A stretch of 64,000 bases of DNA from Agrostemma githago (Eukaryota; Streptophyta; Magnoliopsida; Caryophyllales; Caryophyllaceae). Position numbers and translations under genes: made by a program. Under the pieces are notes generated by a model. It saw nothing but the letters and a program-made list of their open reading frames with translations, searched no databases and had not been told where the DNA came from. This document shows positions 51,922-63,792 of this stretch, piece after piece. The DNA lies in the NCBI GenBank assembly GCA_958450325.1, contig OY288256.1, positions 46,394,953 to 46,458,952 of the forward strand, written 5' to 3'. Within the stretch, counting starts at the first letter, position 1, and each line of letters begins with the position of its first letter.

Positions 51922-52966
51922 GATGGATATATGTAAGAGCAATATACTACTTCCTAGGTTTGATTTATCTAATCATATTGTATTATTATTTGACCAGTCT
52001 TTCATTTACGATAGACTTATCCGTCACAAGGAAGTATTATTTTTTTGACATTAATTGTGTCATTCCATTACCTTTTTCATTCTTTCTATAATTCTATATT
52101 TTTGCACCCTTAGTAACCTCAAGTTAGTACATACTAATCCTCAAATTAATGATTTTGATAAACTACTAATCCCACCTCATGCATGCAAACATACTATCCA
52201 CTCATATTTAAGTGGACGAAACAAAGAAAAGGGCCCTCTCATCCCTACTTTTTTAAAATTTCTCACTTTATTTCCCATCCCATTTGAAATATCCTAGCAA
52301 ATCACGAGACACCCTTGAGCTATCCCCTTTGCCATTCATCCCTTTTTCTTCATCTTTTCATACATACACATCTTCTTTTATCAATGTCTGTTTACAAAAA
52401 CCGTGAAAACTCTCTAACTCTTCTCTTCTTTATTTCTTCTTGAATCCTCTCTCATTTCCATTCATGATTCATTTAGTTTATTATTCATTTCAAATTGTTT
52501 GTAAGTTATAGACTTTACATTCAAATTTTTATTGCACATTTCCACGTTAATTTCATTCTCTATTATCCAAATTTCTCCTAAATTAAATAAATTCATTAGA
52601 TTTGTTCTGTTTATCATGACTTATATGTATTGTACAACTATCCACGGGGTATTTTTTTCACGTGTAAGTCTATAACCTTAGTTTCTTTTTGTTACATACA
52701 TAAGATTTTCAAGGGATGTTGTATGGCTACGAATAGATCAGAGGCTACAAGTTCAGCTAGCTAACATATCTGATAATCCGTAACGAAAGTGAAAACACAT
52801 GAAGATTCACTTCAATTTTCGCCTCAAAACACGCAACGAGTACAAACAATGCATTTGAATCAGTTCATGCACTTCCTGAAATCAATCCACACCTTCAGAA
52901 GAAAAATCACACAACTTTTCTTGTAATACAAGTAACCTCACAAAAATACCCTAGCTAAAAATAAAT
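51922..52966 (+). promoter_or_regulatory. Upstream region and probable 5' leader of the HT1-like gene
   Basis: AT-rich, unique-looking sequence with no repeat recognised. Pyrimidine-rich stretches (about 52320-52460) resemble a plant 5' leader, and a G-box-like CACGTG lies near 52659. The transcription start cannot be placed. Confidence 0.4.
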
Positions 52967-53404
52967 ATGGAAGTTTCATGCTTTTCTTCAATAAGGCACA
53001 TGAGGCTAAGGAGAAAGAGGAGATCATTACCTATAAGATCGATTTCTTCAGCGTCAAGAAAGAACTGGGACATAGACGGCGAAAACAACATGGAGAAGAA
53101 GAGATTCGATAGCTTAGAATCATGGTCGATGATATTGGATTCAGAGAACGTGGAAGCTTGGGAAGCAAGTAACAAGGATAATCAAGAAGAATGGACAGCT
53201 GATCTTTCTCAATTATTTATAGGGAATAAGTTTGCATCAGGAGCACATAGTAGGATTTATAGAGGGATTTATAAGCAAAGAGCTGTTGCTGTCAAAATGG
53301 TTAGAATTCCTACACATAAAGAGGACGCTAGGGCTAAGCTTGAACTTCAGTTTAAGTCCGAAGTTGCCTTGCTTTCCCGACTTTATCATCCTAATATCGT
53401 CCAG
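52967..53404 (+). CDS. HT1: HT1-like Raf-type protein kinase, exon 1
   Basis: ATG at 52967, 146 codons to the splice donor CAG|GTAATT at 53404/53405. Residues 1-70 are a basic, variable N-terminus. Then comes the Raf-like MAPKKK (subgroup C7, HIGH LEAF TEMPERATURE 1) signature: WTADLSQLFIGNKFASGAHS, RIYRGIYKQRAVAVKMVRIP and LLSRLYHPNIVQ. The Gly-rich loop is the family's relaxed form (GNKFASGAHSRIYRG). The ATP-binding Lys is in VAVKMV, and the helix-C Glu is in FKSEVALLSRL. The exon ends before the hinge and catalytic loop; these remaining exons are not in the window. HT1 controls stomatal response to CO2 in Arabidopsis guard cells. Tat-C begins about 750 bp into the intron. Confidence 0.85.
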
Positions 53405-54150
53405 GTAATTAAATTAGTCCGACCCGTTAGGTAATTTAACTGCTAAAGTCATTATTCTTGTCGTATGTCTTGTCACTTACTTCGAGTTAATTATGACTCC
53501 TATCTTCTCGAGTTTTAGATATCAGTTAGTTTAACGAGTATAGTCAATAATATACTCCTTCTGTTCCATTTGATTGTTTGTATTTGCTTTTTGGGCAATA
53601 TTTATAGCTGAGTGAAATAGTTAACGTAACTTCTAATATATATAACATAAAATATAGTCATGTGAGATCTTGTTTAAATTGTCTAATCAAGTACGTTATA
53701 AATATCGATTTTTATAATTTTTAGAAATACATAACTCACTGCAAGAGAATTATGATTTAGCTACTAGTTTAGAAATTGACCAAAATTCAGTCACTAAATA
53801 TATTATTTAGCTACTAATGTTGAGACATAAATATATTTAGTCTCTATAAACTAAACTGAAGTGGTGGCTAATTATGTCTCTATTTTAGAGACAAAATAAA
53901 GTCGATAGCAAAATTAGTATCTAAGATATATTTTTAGATATAGAAAAATGTTAATAGTTAATCATGTCTCTATTATAGAGACTAAGTAAGGAGGATAACA
54001 AAAGTAGTATCTAATTTAAGATTTTATATACGGAAAAAAAAATGTTAGTACCTAAAATTGTCCCTATATATAACGATACAATATTACGAACAACGCATTA
54101 ATGAATATCTAGGAGACCAAGGTAAATTAAGGGATAAGTACGTAGTTATT
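53405..54150 (+). other. Start of HT1-like intron 1, AT-rich, with a possible truncated CACTA-like repeat
   Basis: No exon is recognised. From about 53736 (CACTGCAAGAGAAT) the sequence has repeated TTAGCTACTA, TTTAGTCTCTATA and ATGTCTCTATTATAGAGAC words in both orientations, like the subterminal repeats of a CACTA MITE. The other end is not seen, perhaps cut off by Tat-C. Confidence 0.4.
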
Positions 54151-54850
54151 GTTTGGGATAAAATTCGCACCCTTCGGAATGACGTGGAATTCTCCAAGTC
54201 AAATGGTCAAAGTCAAAAAGTCAAAAGATCAAAAGAAGTCATTCAGTCCGAAGTCGTATAAGTCATGAGATCGATACGGGGAAAGTCAACGAGTCAACGA
54301 AATAAAACCCAGCATCAGAATTGGGCCGAGGAAATCACCAAAGTATTAAACAAGCCAGCCCAACTGCTCGAAGACTATCCAACCCTAAGCATAAGACCCG
54401 GTCAAATAACTACTCCCTAGAATCCAGGAACAACCACCAGAGCAAGAGAGAAATCAGGAAGAAAATGGGAAGAGCAACGGCTAAGAGGAGGAGGAGGATA
54501 TAAAACACGGGAGTACCAAAAAACGAGGGCATCATCAACTCTACAGTACACATTCATTCAACTACACAAAAAAGGCAAAAATTAAGCAAACCATAGTCTC
54601 TGATTACCCAAAATCGATACTTGTATTCTTCATTTCATTTTATCCGTTCATAGTAGACATTTGGCGGGATTCCGACTCCCCCGCGGTTTTTCCCACATCA
54701 GGTTTCCGCGTCACCAATTTTTGTGTCTTCTCGTTTCTTTTATCGTTTGTTCATTCGTTAATTCGATTCATTTCGTTGTTTCGTGAAACGTTAGCCCGGT
54801 CACTTTAACCCGTAAATTAATTCGTAACCCGGTAAAATTTTACCAAAACA
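54150..54850 (+). repeat. 5' LTR of Tat-C (left boundary uncertain)
   Basis: It ends ...TTTTACCAAAACA at 54850, before the primer site. The start is a guess at TGTTTGGG near 54150, because no second LTR is in view. It has GTCAA/GTCAAA words at 54199-54290 and a TATA box at 54499-54505. Confidence 0.5.
54499..54505 (+). promoter_or_regulatory. TATA box of the Tat-C LTR
   Basis: TATAAAA in GAGGATATAAAACACGGGAG, followed by a CA-rich initiator-like region near 54535. Confidence 0.65.
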
Positions 54851-54853
54851 ATT

Positions 54854-54871
54854 TGGCGCCCACCGTGGGGC
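54854..54871 (+). promoter_or_regulatory. Primer binding site of Tat-C, tRNA-Lys type
   Basis: TGGCGCCCACCGTGGGGC is complementary to the 3' end of plant tRNA-Lys(CTT) with CCA. It lies 3 bp after the LTR end. Confidence 0.85.
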
Positions 54872-54920
54872 AAAGTGATCGTTTGCTAGCCAAAATTCTG
54901 CAGTGATTCAACCTATCGTC

Positions 54921-57049
54921 ATGTCTGGATCCGATCAAAACCTTGTCAGTAGCCAAGATGCCTCCACCCAGTCTGTTGGAGGGACGCTATCCTCAGGGGC
55001 AGCAAGTCAGCCCATCACACCATCCACTCAGGCGACCCCTGTCAGTCTGACAGCGGGACCTACACCGACAACCTCCAGACCACCTCAAGGGCCCCCGACA
55101 TCAAAAACACTCAATCCCTTCAGAATCAGTAAGGAGGGAGCACCATCTAAGACGCCGGCTCATGGGGGTTGTTTGGAGATGCGCTCAGGACTCCGCCAGC
55201 CTCAGATCCTGTGATGGAAATACTTCAGGGGATCAATACTCTGCAACAAGCGGTGAAGACCTTGCAAAAGGATAACCGTGACATCAGGGCTCATATAAAA
55301 GCGGTGTCGAGGCCACCATCTGCTCCAATTCAGTCACCACCAGAGATCCTGCCTATGATATCTGGGGGAGAGCCAAGCCTCCACAGAGAACCCGCCGTCA
55401 GTGGGCAAGCATCAAGGGCGATTCCTCAGGAGGTGGTCACTAGGCTGGATCTGGAGCTTTCACCACCCGTACAAACCGTTGCGCCACAGGGGCTAGGCTA
55501 CCTGACCCATGGGCCCACACCCGACAGATCGCGCGTCTCAGGTAATCTCTTCTCCGGCATTGAAAACCGAGAGACTAACGCATTATCTCTTGCAGGTACC
55601 CCGGTCCATCAGACGCTAAGATGGCAACCAACGCAATCGCCAGGAGTGTATCCCCTGTCCAGCAGCCAACCCTCTGGAGGAGCGTGGACGGCGCCTACTC
55701 CCAACCAGCAAGCACCAGAGTGGCAACTCAGGCCTGAAACAGTTACATTCCCTTCGCCGCCTCCTCCAAACAGTCTGCACCTTGGGGGACCCCAAACAGG
55801 AAGTACACCTTTCAGTTTTCTCCCCCCTGCTTCTAACCCTCTTACAGGGACCAACAGCGCTGCAGACCAGCTGTCCCAAGAGTTGAAGGAGCTGAGGGAA
55901 CTTATCAACAAAATTCCTGGAATGCCGCGCCCCCTGGAGAGAGCAGCCAGGGACAGCTATGTAGACTCACCCTTCACAGACGACCTGGCCTGTGTTGCTG
56001 TGCCCAAAGGCTTTGTGCCACCAGCCATGACGCTCTATGATGGCACTGCAGATCTCATGGATCATATCAACCAGTATAAGCAGAAAATGATGGTGATAAC
56101 CGCCACAGGGCCTCTGAAGGAAGCTTGCATGTGTAAAGGGTTTGGCTCCACCCTCTCAGGAGCAGCCCTTCATTGGTTCGTTGGTCTGCCGAACAGAAGC
56201 GTCGCCTCCTTTGCTGATCTGGTTAATGCTTTCAATCAACAATTCGCCAGTAGCAGAAAGCCGGAAAAGCAAACTAGCGATTTGTACCGGGTGGTGCAGA
56301 GATTCGAGGAGTCTACGCGAGATTTCCTCAACAGATTTAACAAGGAGAAAGTAACTATCCCCAGATGTGACGTAGCCACCGCCATCGAAGCCTTCCGTCA
56401 AGGGCTCCTCCAGGATTCAGATCTTTACAAAGATCTCACCAAATATCCTTGTGCTACATTCGAGGATGTGCAAACCAAAGCATTGGCAGCCATCAGACTA
56501 GAGGAGGATTCGGGCCCCAGAAGGGCTACCTATGGTTCTGAGCATGTTTCCAAGAAGGCACCAGCAGAGAGGAGGGGCGAAAGATCCAAGCCCTACGACA
56601 GAAGTGTTCACAAGATCTCTGAAGAGAAAGACTGGAAGGAGAGCCCAGGACTCCCACCTAAGATAAGCGAGTACGGGTTCTCCACCAACCTGGCTGGTCT
56701 GCTCAGAGCCCTAAAGGAGTTGGGACGTAAAGTCAGATGGCCCAGGAGACAAGAGTACACCAACGACCGTAGAGACGCCAGCAAGAGGTGTGAGTTCCAC
56801 GATGATATAGGGCACAACACTGAAGAATGTGTCCTCCTCAGGAAAGAAGTGAAGTACCAGTATGATCAGGGAAACTTAGACCATTTGGTACCTAAAAGTT
56901 CCAGCAGAGTAAATGCGGCAGAGCAAGCGCTACCTTCGCCTCCACCCCTGTGCACCAGAATTGTCAATGTAATTACAGGAGGGTCAGAGTTAAGCGGTCT
57001 AACCTATTCAGCAGCCAAAAGACACGCTTCCCACTCCAGGGGAGACTAG
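54921..57049 (+). pseudogene. Tat-C gag, one frameshift and a terminal stop
   Basis: ATG at 54921 (MSGSDQNLVSSQ). About 80 codons later a G-run at 55164-55168 changes the frame (one base short of in-frame), and the main frame continues as 55169-57049. The N-terminus is Ser/Thr/Pro-rich. The retrotransposon gag domain lies at about 56020-56510 (words MTLYDGTADLMDHINQYKQ, GAALHWFVGLPNRSVASF, FAS...LYRVVQRFEES). The zinc-binding motif C-x3-H-x4-H-x4-C (CEFHDDIGHNTEEC) is near 56789-56830. TAG at 57047 separates it from protease in the same frame. It forms the particle core in the family. The homopolymer frameshift could also be a sequence error. Confidence 0.85.
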
Positions 57050-57112
57050 CCAGAACATTCCTGCAGAATCAGCTGCCCAGATCTCCCAGCCGTCACCTTT
57101 GATGAATCTGAT

Positions 57113-57577
57113 GTGGGGTCATCACCAGAATCCCACCATGATGCCCTAATCATCACACTCTCCATAGGAAACTGCACTGTGAGGAAGATACTGGTGGACA
57201 CCGGAAGCTCTGTCAACCTTATCATGCTAGAAACCCTGCAGAACATGGGATTCAGTGAGGAGGATCTGAGCAAGAGAGCGGTCCCCCTTATAGGATTCAG
57301 CGGGGAAACCAAATATTCCCTAGGAGAAATCACGATCCCCACCTATACTGGAGGAGTAAACAAGCAAGTGCGGTATCTAGTTATTGATGGTCCGTCTACT
57401 TACAATGTAATCTTGGGGAGACCGTGGATACATGAGATGAAGGCGATCACGTCCACTTACCACCAATGCTTGAAATTCCCCACACCTTGGGGAGTGCAGA
57501 AGATCAGTGGTGACCAAAGAGAAGCCAAAGACTGCTACAGAGTGGCGCTGAAGAAGACGGCCAGTCCTCCAACATAG
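57113..57577 (+). pseudogene. Tat-C aspartic protease
   Basis: Same frame as gag, after TAG at 57047. The active-site segment KILVDTGSSVNLIM lies at about 57185-57225 and LGRPWIHEMKAI, the C-terminal family word, near 57412-57445. Sequence homologous to the linker before 57113 is open back to the stop, so the methionine at 57113 (GTG codon region) is not a true start. The frame ends at TAG 57575. The enzyme would cleave Gag-Pol in the particle. Confidence 0.83.
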
Positions 57578-58666
57578 CAACTACAGAGCCTTCGCCTACC
57601 TCTGCAGGAGTATCTAGAACCCCCTCAGGCGGAGATAGATGAAGTCAACTTAGACAAACAGCACCCAGAGCGAAAAGTGTTGATCGGTTCAGAATGCACA
57701 GGTAATATCCGACAAAACCTTATTGAACTATTAAAAACGAACATGGATTGTTTTGCGTGGTCTCATGATGATATGGTTGGAATAGATCCGAGTATCATAA
57801 CTCACAGGTTGAGCGTGGACCCGAGCTACAAACCAATCCAGCAGAAGAGGAGGAAGTTTGCTCCAGAGAGGAACCAAGTCATAAACCAGGAGGTAGATAA
57901 CCTGCTAGCTGGCGGAAAAATTAGAGAAGTCAAGTACCCAGAATGGCTATCCAACGTGGTAGTAGTCCCGAAGAAAAACGGCAAATGGAGAGTGTGCGTC
58001 GACTTCACCGACCTGAACAAGGCATGCCCGAAGGACCCATTCCCCCTACCACACATAGACGCCATGGTAGATGCCACAGCAGGCCATGAGATGCTGACCT
58101 TCTTAGATGCATGGAGTGGATACAACCAAATCAAGATGCATCCGTCAGATCAGGAGAAAACTGCGTTCAGGTCTGAGAGAGGTATCTATTGTTACAATGT
58201 TATGCCTTTTGGTCTGAAAAATGCAGGATCCACCTACCAAAGGTTAGTTAACATGATGTTCAAGAAGCAAATTGGCAAAACCATGGAGGTGTATATCGAT
58301 GATATGGTTGTCAAATCCAAGCAAGCCTCACAGCACACGGCACATCTGGAGGATGCTTTCAATACCCTGAGGGAGTACAAGATGAAGTTGAATCCTTCAA
58401 AGTGCACATTCGGAGTATCCTGTGGAAAATTTCTAGGGTACATGGTCACCCAGAGGGGAATCGAAGCCAGCACAGAGCAGATCAAAGCCATTCTACAACT
58501 GGAGTCTCCACAGAAACCAAAAGATGTGCAGCGGTTGACCGGAAGAATTGCCGCCCTGAACCGGTTCATTTCCAGGTCCTCAGACAGATGCCGCCTATTC
58601 TATGATGTCCTGAGGAAGGCCCAGAGATTCGACTGGACGGATGAGCACGAAAAGGCATTCAAATAA
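57578..58666 (+). pseudogene. Tat-C reverse transcriptase
   Basis: In frame after TAG 57575. The linker is followed by the family words FAWSHDDMVGIDP, VVVPKKNGKWRVCVDF (57955-58005), LDAWSGYNQI, MPFGLKNAGSTYQR and the catalytic YIDDMVVKS near 58291-58317. The thumb region and connection (GRIAALNRFISR) run up to TAA 58664. That codon is Gln (CAA or CAG) in the family, since KAF-Q-LK is expected. The polymerase core itself is complete and unbroken. Confidence 0.87.
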
Positions 58667-60940
58667 TTGAAACACTACCTGAGCACCCCACCACTCCTGT
58701 CAAAACCGGAACCTGGGTAGCCGCTCTTCTTGTATTTGTCAGTGACTGAGGTGGCGGTCAGTGCAGTACTGATAAGGGAGCATGAGGGAGCACAACATCC
58801 CGTCTACTATGTCAGTAAGTCTCTGCTCCCTGCAGAGACCAGGTACACGTCCCTTGAAAAACTTGTACTTGCACTCGTTATCGCGTCATATAAACTGCGT
58901 CCCTATTTTGAGTCACACGTTATATCTGTAATAACAAATTACCCGTTAAAAACTATTATGAGAAAACCTGAGTTGTCAGGTAGGATGGCGAAGTGGTCTA
59001 TGCACTTGAGTGGCTTTGATTTGAGGTTTGTTCCCAGAACAGCAATCAAATCCCAAGCATTAGCAGATTTCATTTCCGACTTCAGTCCAGCACTGCAGAC
59101 ACAAGCTGAGAAAGATGTCATCCTCCTGGAAGAAAACAGGGACGAGCAAGTGTGGAAACTCAATTTAGATGGCGCCTCAAACATGAGAGGATCTGGAGCA
59201 TGCTTGGTGCTTAGGTCACCTCAGGGTGATCTCATAGTTCAAGCAGTTCGATGCGAGTTCCGAACAACGAACAATGAAGTAGAATATGAGGCTTTGATCC
59301 TGGGTCTCCAGTTGTCCCTAGACCTTAAAATCAAGCAACTGGAGGTGTATGGCGACTCCCAACTGGTAGTTAACCACATGAACGGTTCGTACGCAGCCAA
59401 AGACGCAAAGATGATGGCTTACCTTGAAGTGGCAAAAGACCTCTCCCTGAGGTTCACAAAGTTCTCAATAAATCAAGTTCCGAGAGAGCAAAATGTGGAA
59501 GCAGATGCCTTAGCAACCCTGGGGGCAACCTTCAAAATAGGAGAAGTATCCACTATACCTATAGTCCATGTGCTAGAACCAGCAATCCGGAGGAGTACGC
59601 AGGAGCAGGAAACATCAGAAGAAAGTCCACCTGATCAAGGGCTGCAGTGGTTTCAGGAAGCAAGGGTCTACAGTGCCACAGCAGAGCAGGAGGAAACCCC
59701 CGACTGGAGAAAACCTTACAAAGACTGGCTACAAGATGATATCCTGCCAGCAGACAAAAGGGAAGCCCGAAGTTTCAGAATGAAAGCATCCAGATTTACC
59801 CTTATCGACGGTATATTGTTTAAAAGATCAACAGCGAGGCCATACCTGAGGTGTCTAAGCCAGGAAGAGGCAGAGATGGTAATGCATGATCTCCACAGCG
59901 GGGAATGTGGAAATCATGCAGGGGGCAAGAGTTTATCCAACAAAGCACTTCGCCAAGGTTACTACTGGCCAACAATGCGTAGGGACGCCAAAGAGTATGT
60001 TAAAAAATGTGACGCCTGCCAAAGACACGCACCGGTCAATCACCAGCCAGCAGAACCACTACATCCAATTATCTCTCCTTGGCCCTTCATGAAGTGGGGA
60101 ATGGATATTGTAGGCAAATTGCCAAGACCACCAGGAAACAAAGTCTTCATGCTCGCAATGACCGACTACTTCTCCAAGTGGATAGAAGCAGAAGCGTTCC
60201 CTCAGGTGACTGAGAAGCAGGTTATATCCTTTATTAAACGTAACATTATCTGCAGGTTCGGAGTTCCCTCAGAGATCATCTGCGACAATGGATCCCAATT
60301 TATTGGCAATAAGATGGAAGCCTATTGCGCCAGGTGGAACATCGCCCTCAACAAATCCACCCCCAGAAATCCGCAATCCAATGGTCAAGCAGAATCCAGC
60401 AACAAAATTGTGATGGACAACCTGAAGAGAAGGCTGGAGGAAGCAGGGGGCAGATGGGCAGAAGAACTCCCTTTGGTACTGTGGTCCGACAGAACCACAC
60501 CTAAGGTGGCTACCGGGCAGACACCTTTTAGCTTGGTTTTTGGTGCTGAGGCGGTCATTCCTGCAGAGGTAAGGGTACCCACTCACATATATGGTTTCAC
60601 AACAGAAGAAAGAAACCAAGTTGAGATGGCAAGCAGTTTAGACACCATAGATGAACTCAGAACTGATGCTCAGATCAGAATGGCCTCCTACAGGCAGGTA
60701 ATCGCCAGAAGCTACAACAAGAATGTTAAAGTCAGAGTCCTGCAAGAAGGAGATTTGGTCCTCAGGAAGGTATTCCAGAACACCAGAAACCAACAGGCGG
60801 GGAAGTTCGCTTATAACTGGGAAGGACCCTACCAAGTGGAGAAGATAGTTGGAAATGGAGCATATCGACTTATGACCATGGAGGGAGAGATCATTCAAAA
60901 ACCTTGGAACATAGTACACTTAAAAAAATACTTTTTCTAA
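58667..60940 (+). pseudogene. Tat-C RNase H and integrase
   Basis: Same frame after TAA 58664, with one more TAG at about 58718, then open from 58730 to 60940 (736 codons). It has the RT connection/RNase H-like tether (PVYYVSKSL, LRPYFESH), RNase H with LNLDGASNMRGSG near 59160 and the acidic EYEAL and GDSQLVV sites. Integrase has its HHCC zinc finger (H...H at 59890-59930, CDACQRH near 60010) and DDE triad: Asp in WGMDIVGK (60095-60115), Asp in CDNGSQFIG (60280-60306) and Glu in NGQAESSNK (60381-60407). The C-terminus ends with VHLKKYFF. This half is intact over more than 2.2 kb. Confidence 0.88.
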
Positions 60941-61853
60941 GTAAAAATTACCAGAAACAGAGGCCATTGTCGCCAGAGCAGGGGCATCCAAATCTGCCAG
61001 ATACGCCTCCACCAGAACCCAGGTTCAAATTCACTTCTCATCCTTTTAATCTACTCTACCTTTCAAAAATACTCCCTGTTTATAAAGTTTGCAAATTTTC
61101 CTTCATCTTTCGAAACTTAGCTCATTTTTCTTATATGTGCCTCAAAATTTGATTTAACTCCTATGAAACTAAAAAGAGTTAATTAGATTCTCGCCATTTT
61201 CTTAAATCCAGAAAATTTGAAACTTTTTTATGAAATTCTGAAGATCCAATTTTCTTAAACTTCCTCTTCACATGTTTTCATTTTATTCTTCTTTTTGTAC
61301 CATTAAAATTGAATCTCTTCCCTCCCCCACACTCTTTCTGAAATGTGATTTTCTCTTGTATGGCATTTTTTGCAATATAACAAGTTTTTACCAAAATTCT
61401 TTTAACTTAAATTGACGTCTGATCTGGTGGAGCGTATAACTTCCACAGAAGGCGTGCGTCTTGTGCTGATTGCCTACAACCAGGGCATTACAAGTCCCCT
61501 GCGTCACTCAGCACCCACGCAAAGCGTGGCACCTCTGACTGAGTGGGCAAAACAAGACCCCAGGCCACCAATCATCATAGGTCGACCATACGGACAAAGG
61601 CATGCATACAAACAGAACAAACAAAACAAACACCACAGAGTGAAATAAACAAGTACCACAAAATAAGTTCAAAATGATTCTGCTCCCTTGAGCAGAAAAA
61701 ATTTGGGTACTCTGCTCCCTTGACCAGAAGAAAAAATTCGGAACATAACAAATTTTTTAACAGAATATTTTTTACCGCACAGGGCCACAGATAGCAAAAG
61801 GTAATGGGCTGAACAGCCTAGACATTATCCTCAGGAAGAAAGGAGGCAAGAGG
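60941..61853 (+). other. Tat-C segment between integrase and antisense gene
   Basis: No gene. It is AT-rich (61020-61420), with a word repeated as CTGCTCCCTTGAGCAGAA / CTGCTCCCTTGACCAGAA at 61679 and 61710. The first copy contains the dyad CTGCTC...GAGCAG. Confidence 0.5.
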
Positions 61854-63746
61854 CTACACCATCACTGCATCATCAGTGGCCACCACCGGTCCAGGCATCT
61901 CTTGAGCAATGGGAGGAGAGGAAACTGACTCCTCCACCACTTCCTCTCCCTCCATAGCCAGCATCTCCAAGTCGAAGCCATTGGGAAATTCCGCCTGCAT
62001 CCTCTTCTCCAGAGCAGCTAAGTCCCAGTCTGTGTGCTTCCCCTTGGTGTAGGCAGTGACCATTTGGATCTCAGTGCTCAAAGCAGACCAGCTGAGAGCC
62101 CCCACCATGTTCTCCTGAAGCGCTGCCACCTTCTCCTGGAGGCCGGAGTTAGCGTCCTGAGCCTTAGCAAGCTCAGCCTTCACCTCCTCAGCAGCCTCTT
62201 TTAGCCTTCCCTCCTCAGCGAGTTGCCCCTTAACCTGCTCCAGTTCCTCCCTCAGCTTATTGGCCTCCACCTTAGCCTGGTTGGCCTCCTCCTCCAGCCT
62301 CATAACTCTTTCCTTGGATTGGCCAGCCTCCTCCATCAGTCGAGCACTATCCGACTGAAGTTGACTCCCCAGATCCCTGAGATGAGATATGCCGGCCTTC
62401 ACATAAACAGCCATCTGGAGAACCTGAACAACATCGCAACAATCAGCAGCGCAGTTTAAATGGAAAACAACTTGAAGCCAGAAAAGCAGAAATTACCTCG
62501 AACCCGTGGGCAGCAATGTGGGCCGCCGATTCAATCAAGGGTTCTCTGGCCATTATAGCCTCAGAACCAGGAAAGAGGAACTGGTCCAGGACAGACAGGT
62601 CCTCCAAGTGCATGATAGTCCCAAAATTCCTAGGGAAGGTCATGGTGACTTCTTCAGAAACATATCCAGCAAAGTGAGGCGCTGAAGGCTGAGGAGAATC
62701 AGGAACATGAATCACATGAGGATTTCCCTCAGAGTCAACCTGTGCAGGAGGAGAGGAGCTACGCTTCCTCTTTGAGCTAGTTGACGGAGCAGGGGAGGAA
62801 GCAGAACCCTTTTTGGAGGAAGAGCGGGTGGACATGCTTCTCCTCCTGATCCGATCTAAGGTCAGGGGAGCTCTTGCATTACCTAAGGGAAACAAACGCA
62901 CAGTCTAGAACACTTCGCAGAAATTGACAAAGAGAAAAGCAAAGTATGAGTTCACTTAGCAAAAACGATCCTCACCAGAAGACATCGTGGAAGCTAGGGG
63001 AGGACAGGTACCGTCGGCAGAGGGGATAAACAAGTTGTTGAAGGAGAGCTGTTCGGAGGTCAGATCGGAAAGTTTGGCCGCAAAGTCAAGGAGTGGCGTT
63101 ACTTCTTCCGGTTGCTTGAGACCTACAGCACGAAGCCAATAAGGACCATAAGTAGGCGAGAAAATTAAAGAGTCGAGAACACGATAAATACCTGTGATAG
63201 CTCCCCACTCAGAAAATAGGTAATCGCAAGGGGGGGAAGAAAGAGAATCAGCCTTCACAAAGATAAAATCCCTAAACCATTCTGCATCTGGAGGATTGGG
63301 GGGGAGATTATACCAGGGAAGTTCTTATCCTTCACCCGCATGGTCACCTGGCCGCATCCCAGGGGTCTTACCTGGAATACGGCACAGAAGTCTAACAATG
63401 AGAAGTTCTTTTGGTAGCGGTGGTTTAGAGCACAGAAAGATAAGAGAACCCTCCAAGTGTGGGGAGCTAATTGACAAGGAGCCAGCTTATAAAAAGTCAG
63501 AAGTTCTTGAACAAGAGGAGGAAAGGGGAAGCGAAGGCCCAGAAGGAACGGATACGCATACATGCAAACCCACCCAGAGCGGATGAAGTCTGCTTGTTGC
63601 CCGGAAGAGGGGAAGTAAACCTCGACCTCTTCCCCAAAACCGAAAATCTTCCTGACGAGGGGAAGATCCTCATCGGAGAAGCTAGAATCACAGGAATGTT
63701 TTTTGCCTAATATGGAAGAAGGGGAAAAGGCCGTCGACGGCGGCAA
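61854..63746 (-). pseudogene. Tat-C antisense gene: PF04195-like protein with coiled coil, four exons
   Basis: Exons on the minus strand: 1, about 63746-63192; 2, 63122-62976; 3, 62882-62497; 4, 62423-61854. The introns (69, 93 and 73 nt) are GT-AG and phases agree at every joint. Exon 1 has the 'putative gypsy type transposon' pattern (DLPLVRKIFGFG, LLGLRFPFPPLVQELL, CQLAPHTWRVLLSF). Exon 2 has LLDFAAKLSDLTSEQLSF. Exon 3 is Ser/Lys/Arg-rich (likely nuclear), then hydrophobic. Exon 4 is a long coiled coil with an acidic end. Defects: a C-run near 63298-63305 is one base short for the frame, and no in-frame ATG exists (an ATG at 63792 is one base out of frame). So it was recently intact. Its role is unknown; antisense ORFs of this kind are known in Tat elements. 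Confidence 0.75.
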
Positions 63747-63792
63747 AGAAGAAGAAGCAGACGATTTACCTCGATTTTATTTGGGGGGCCAT

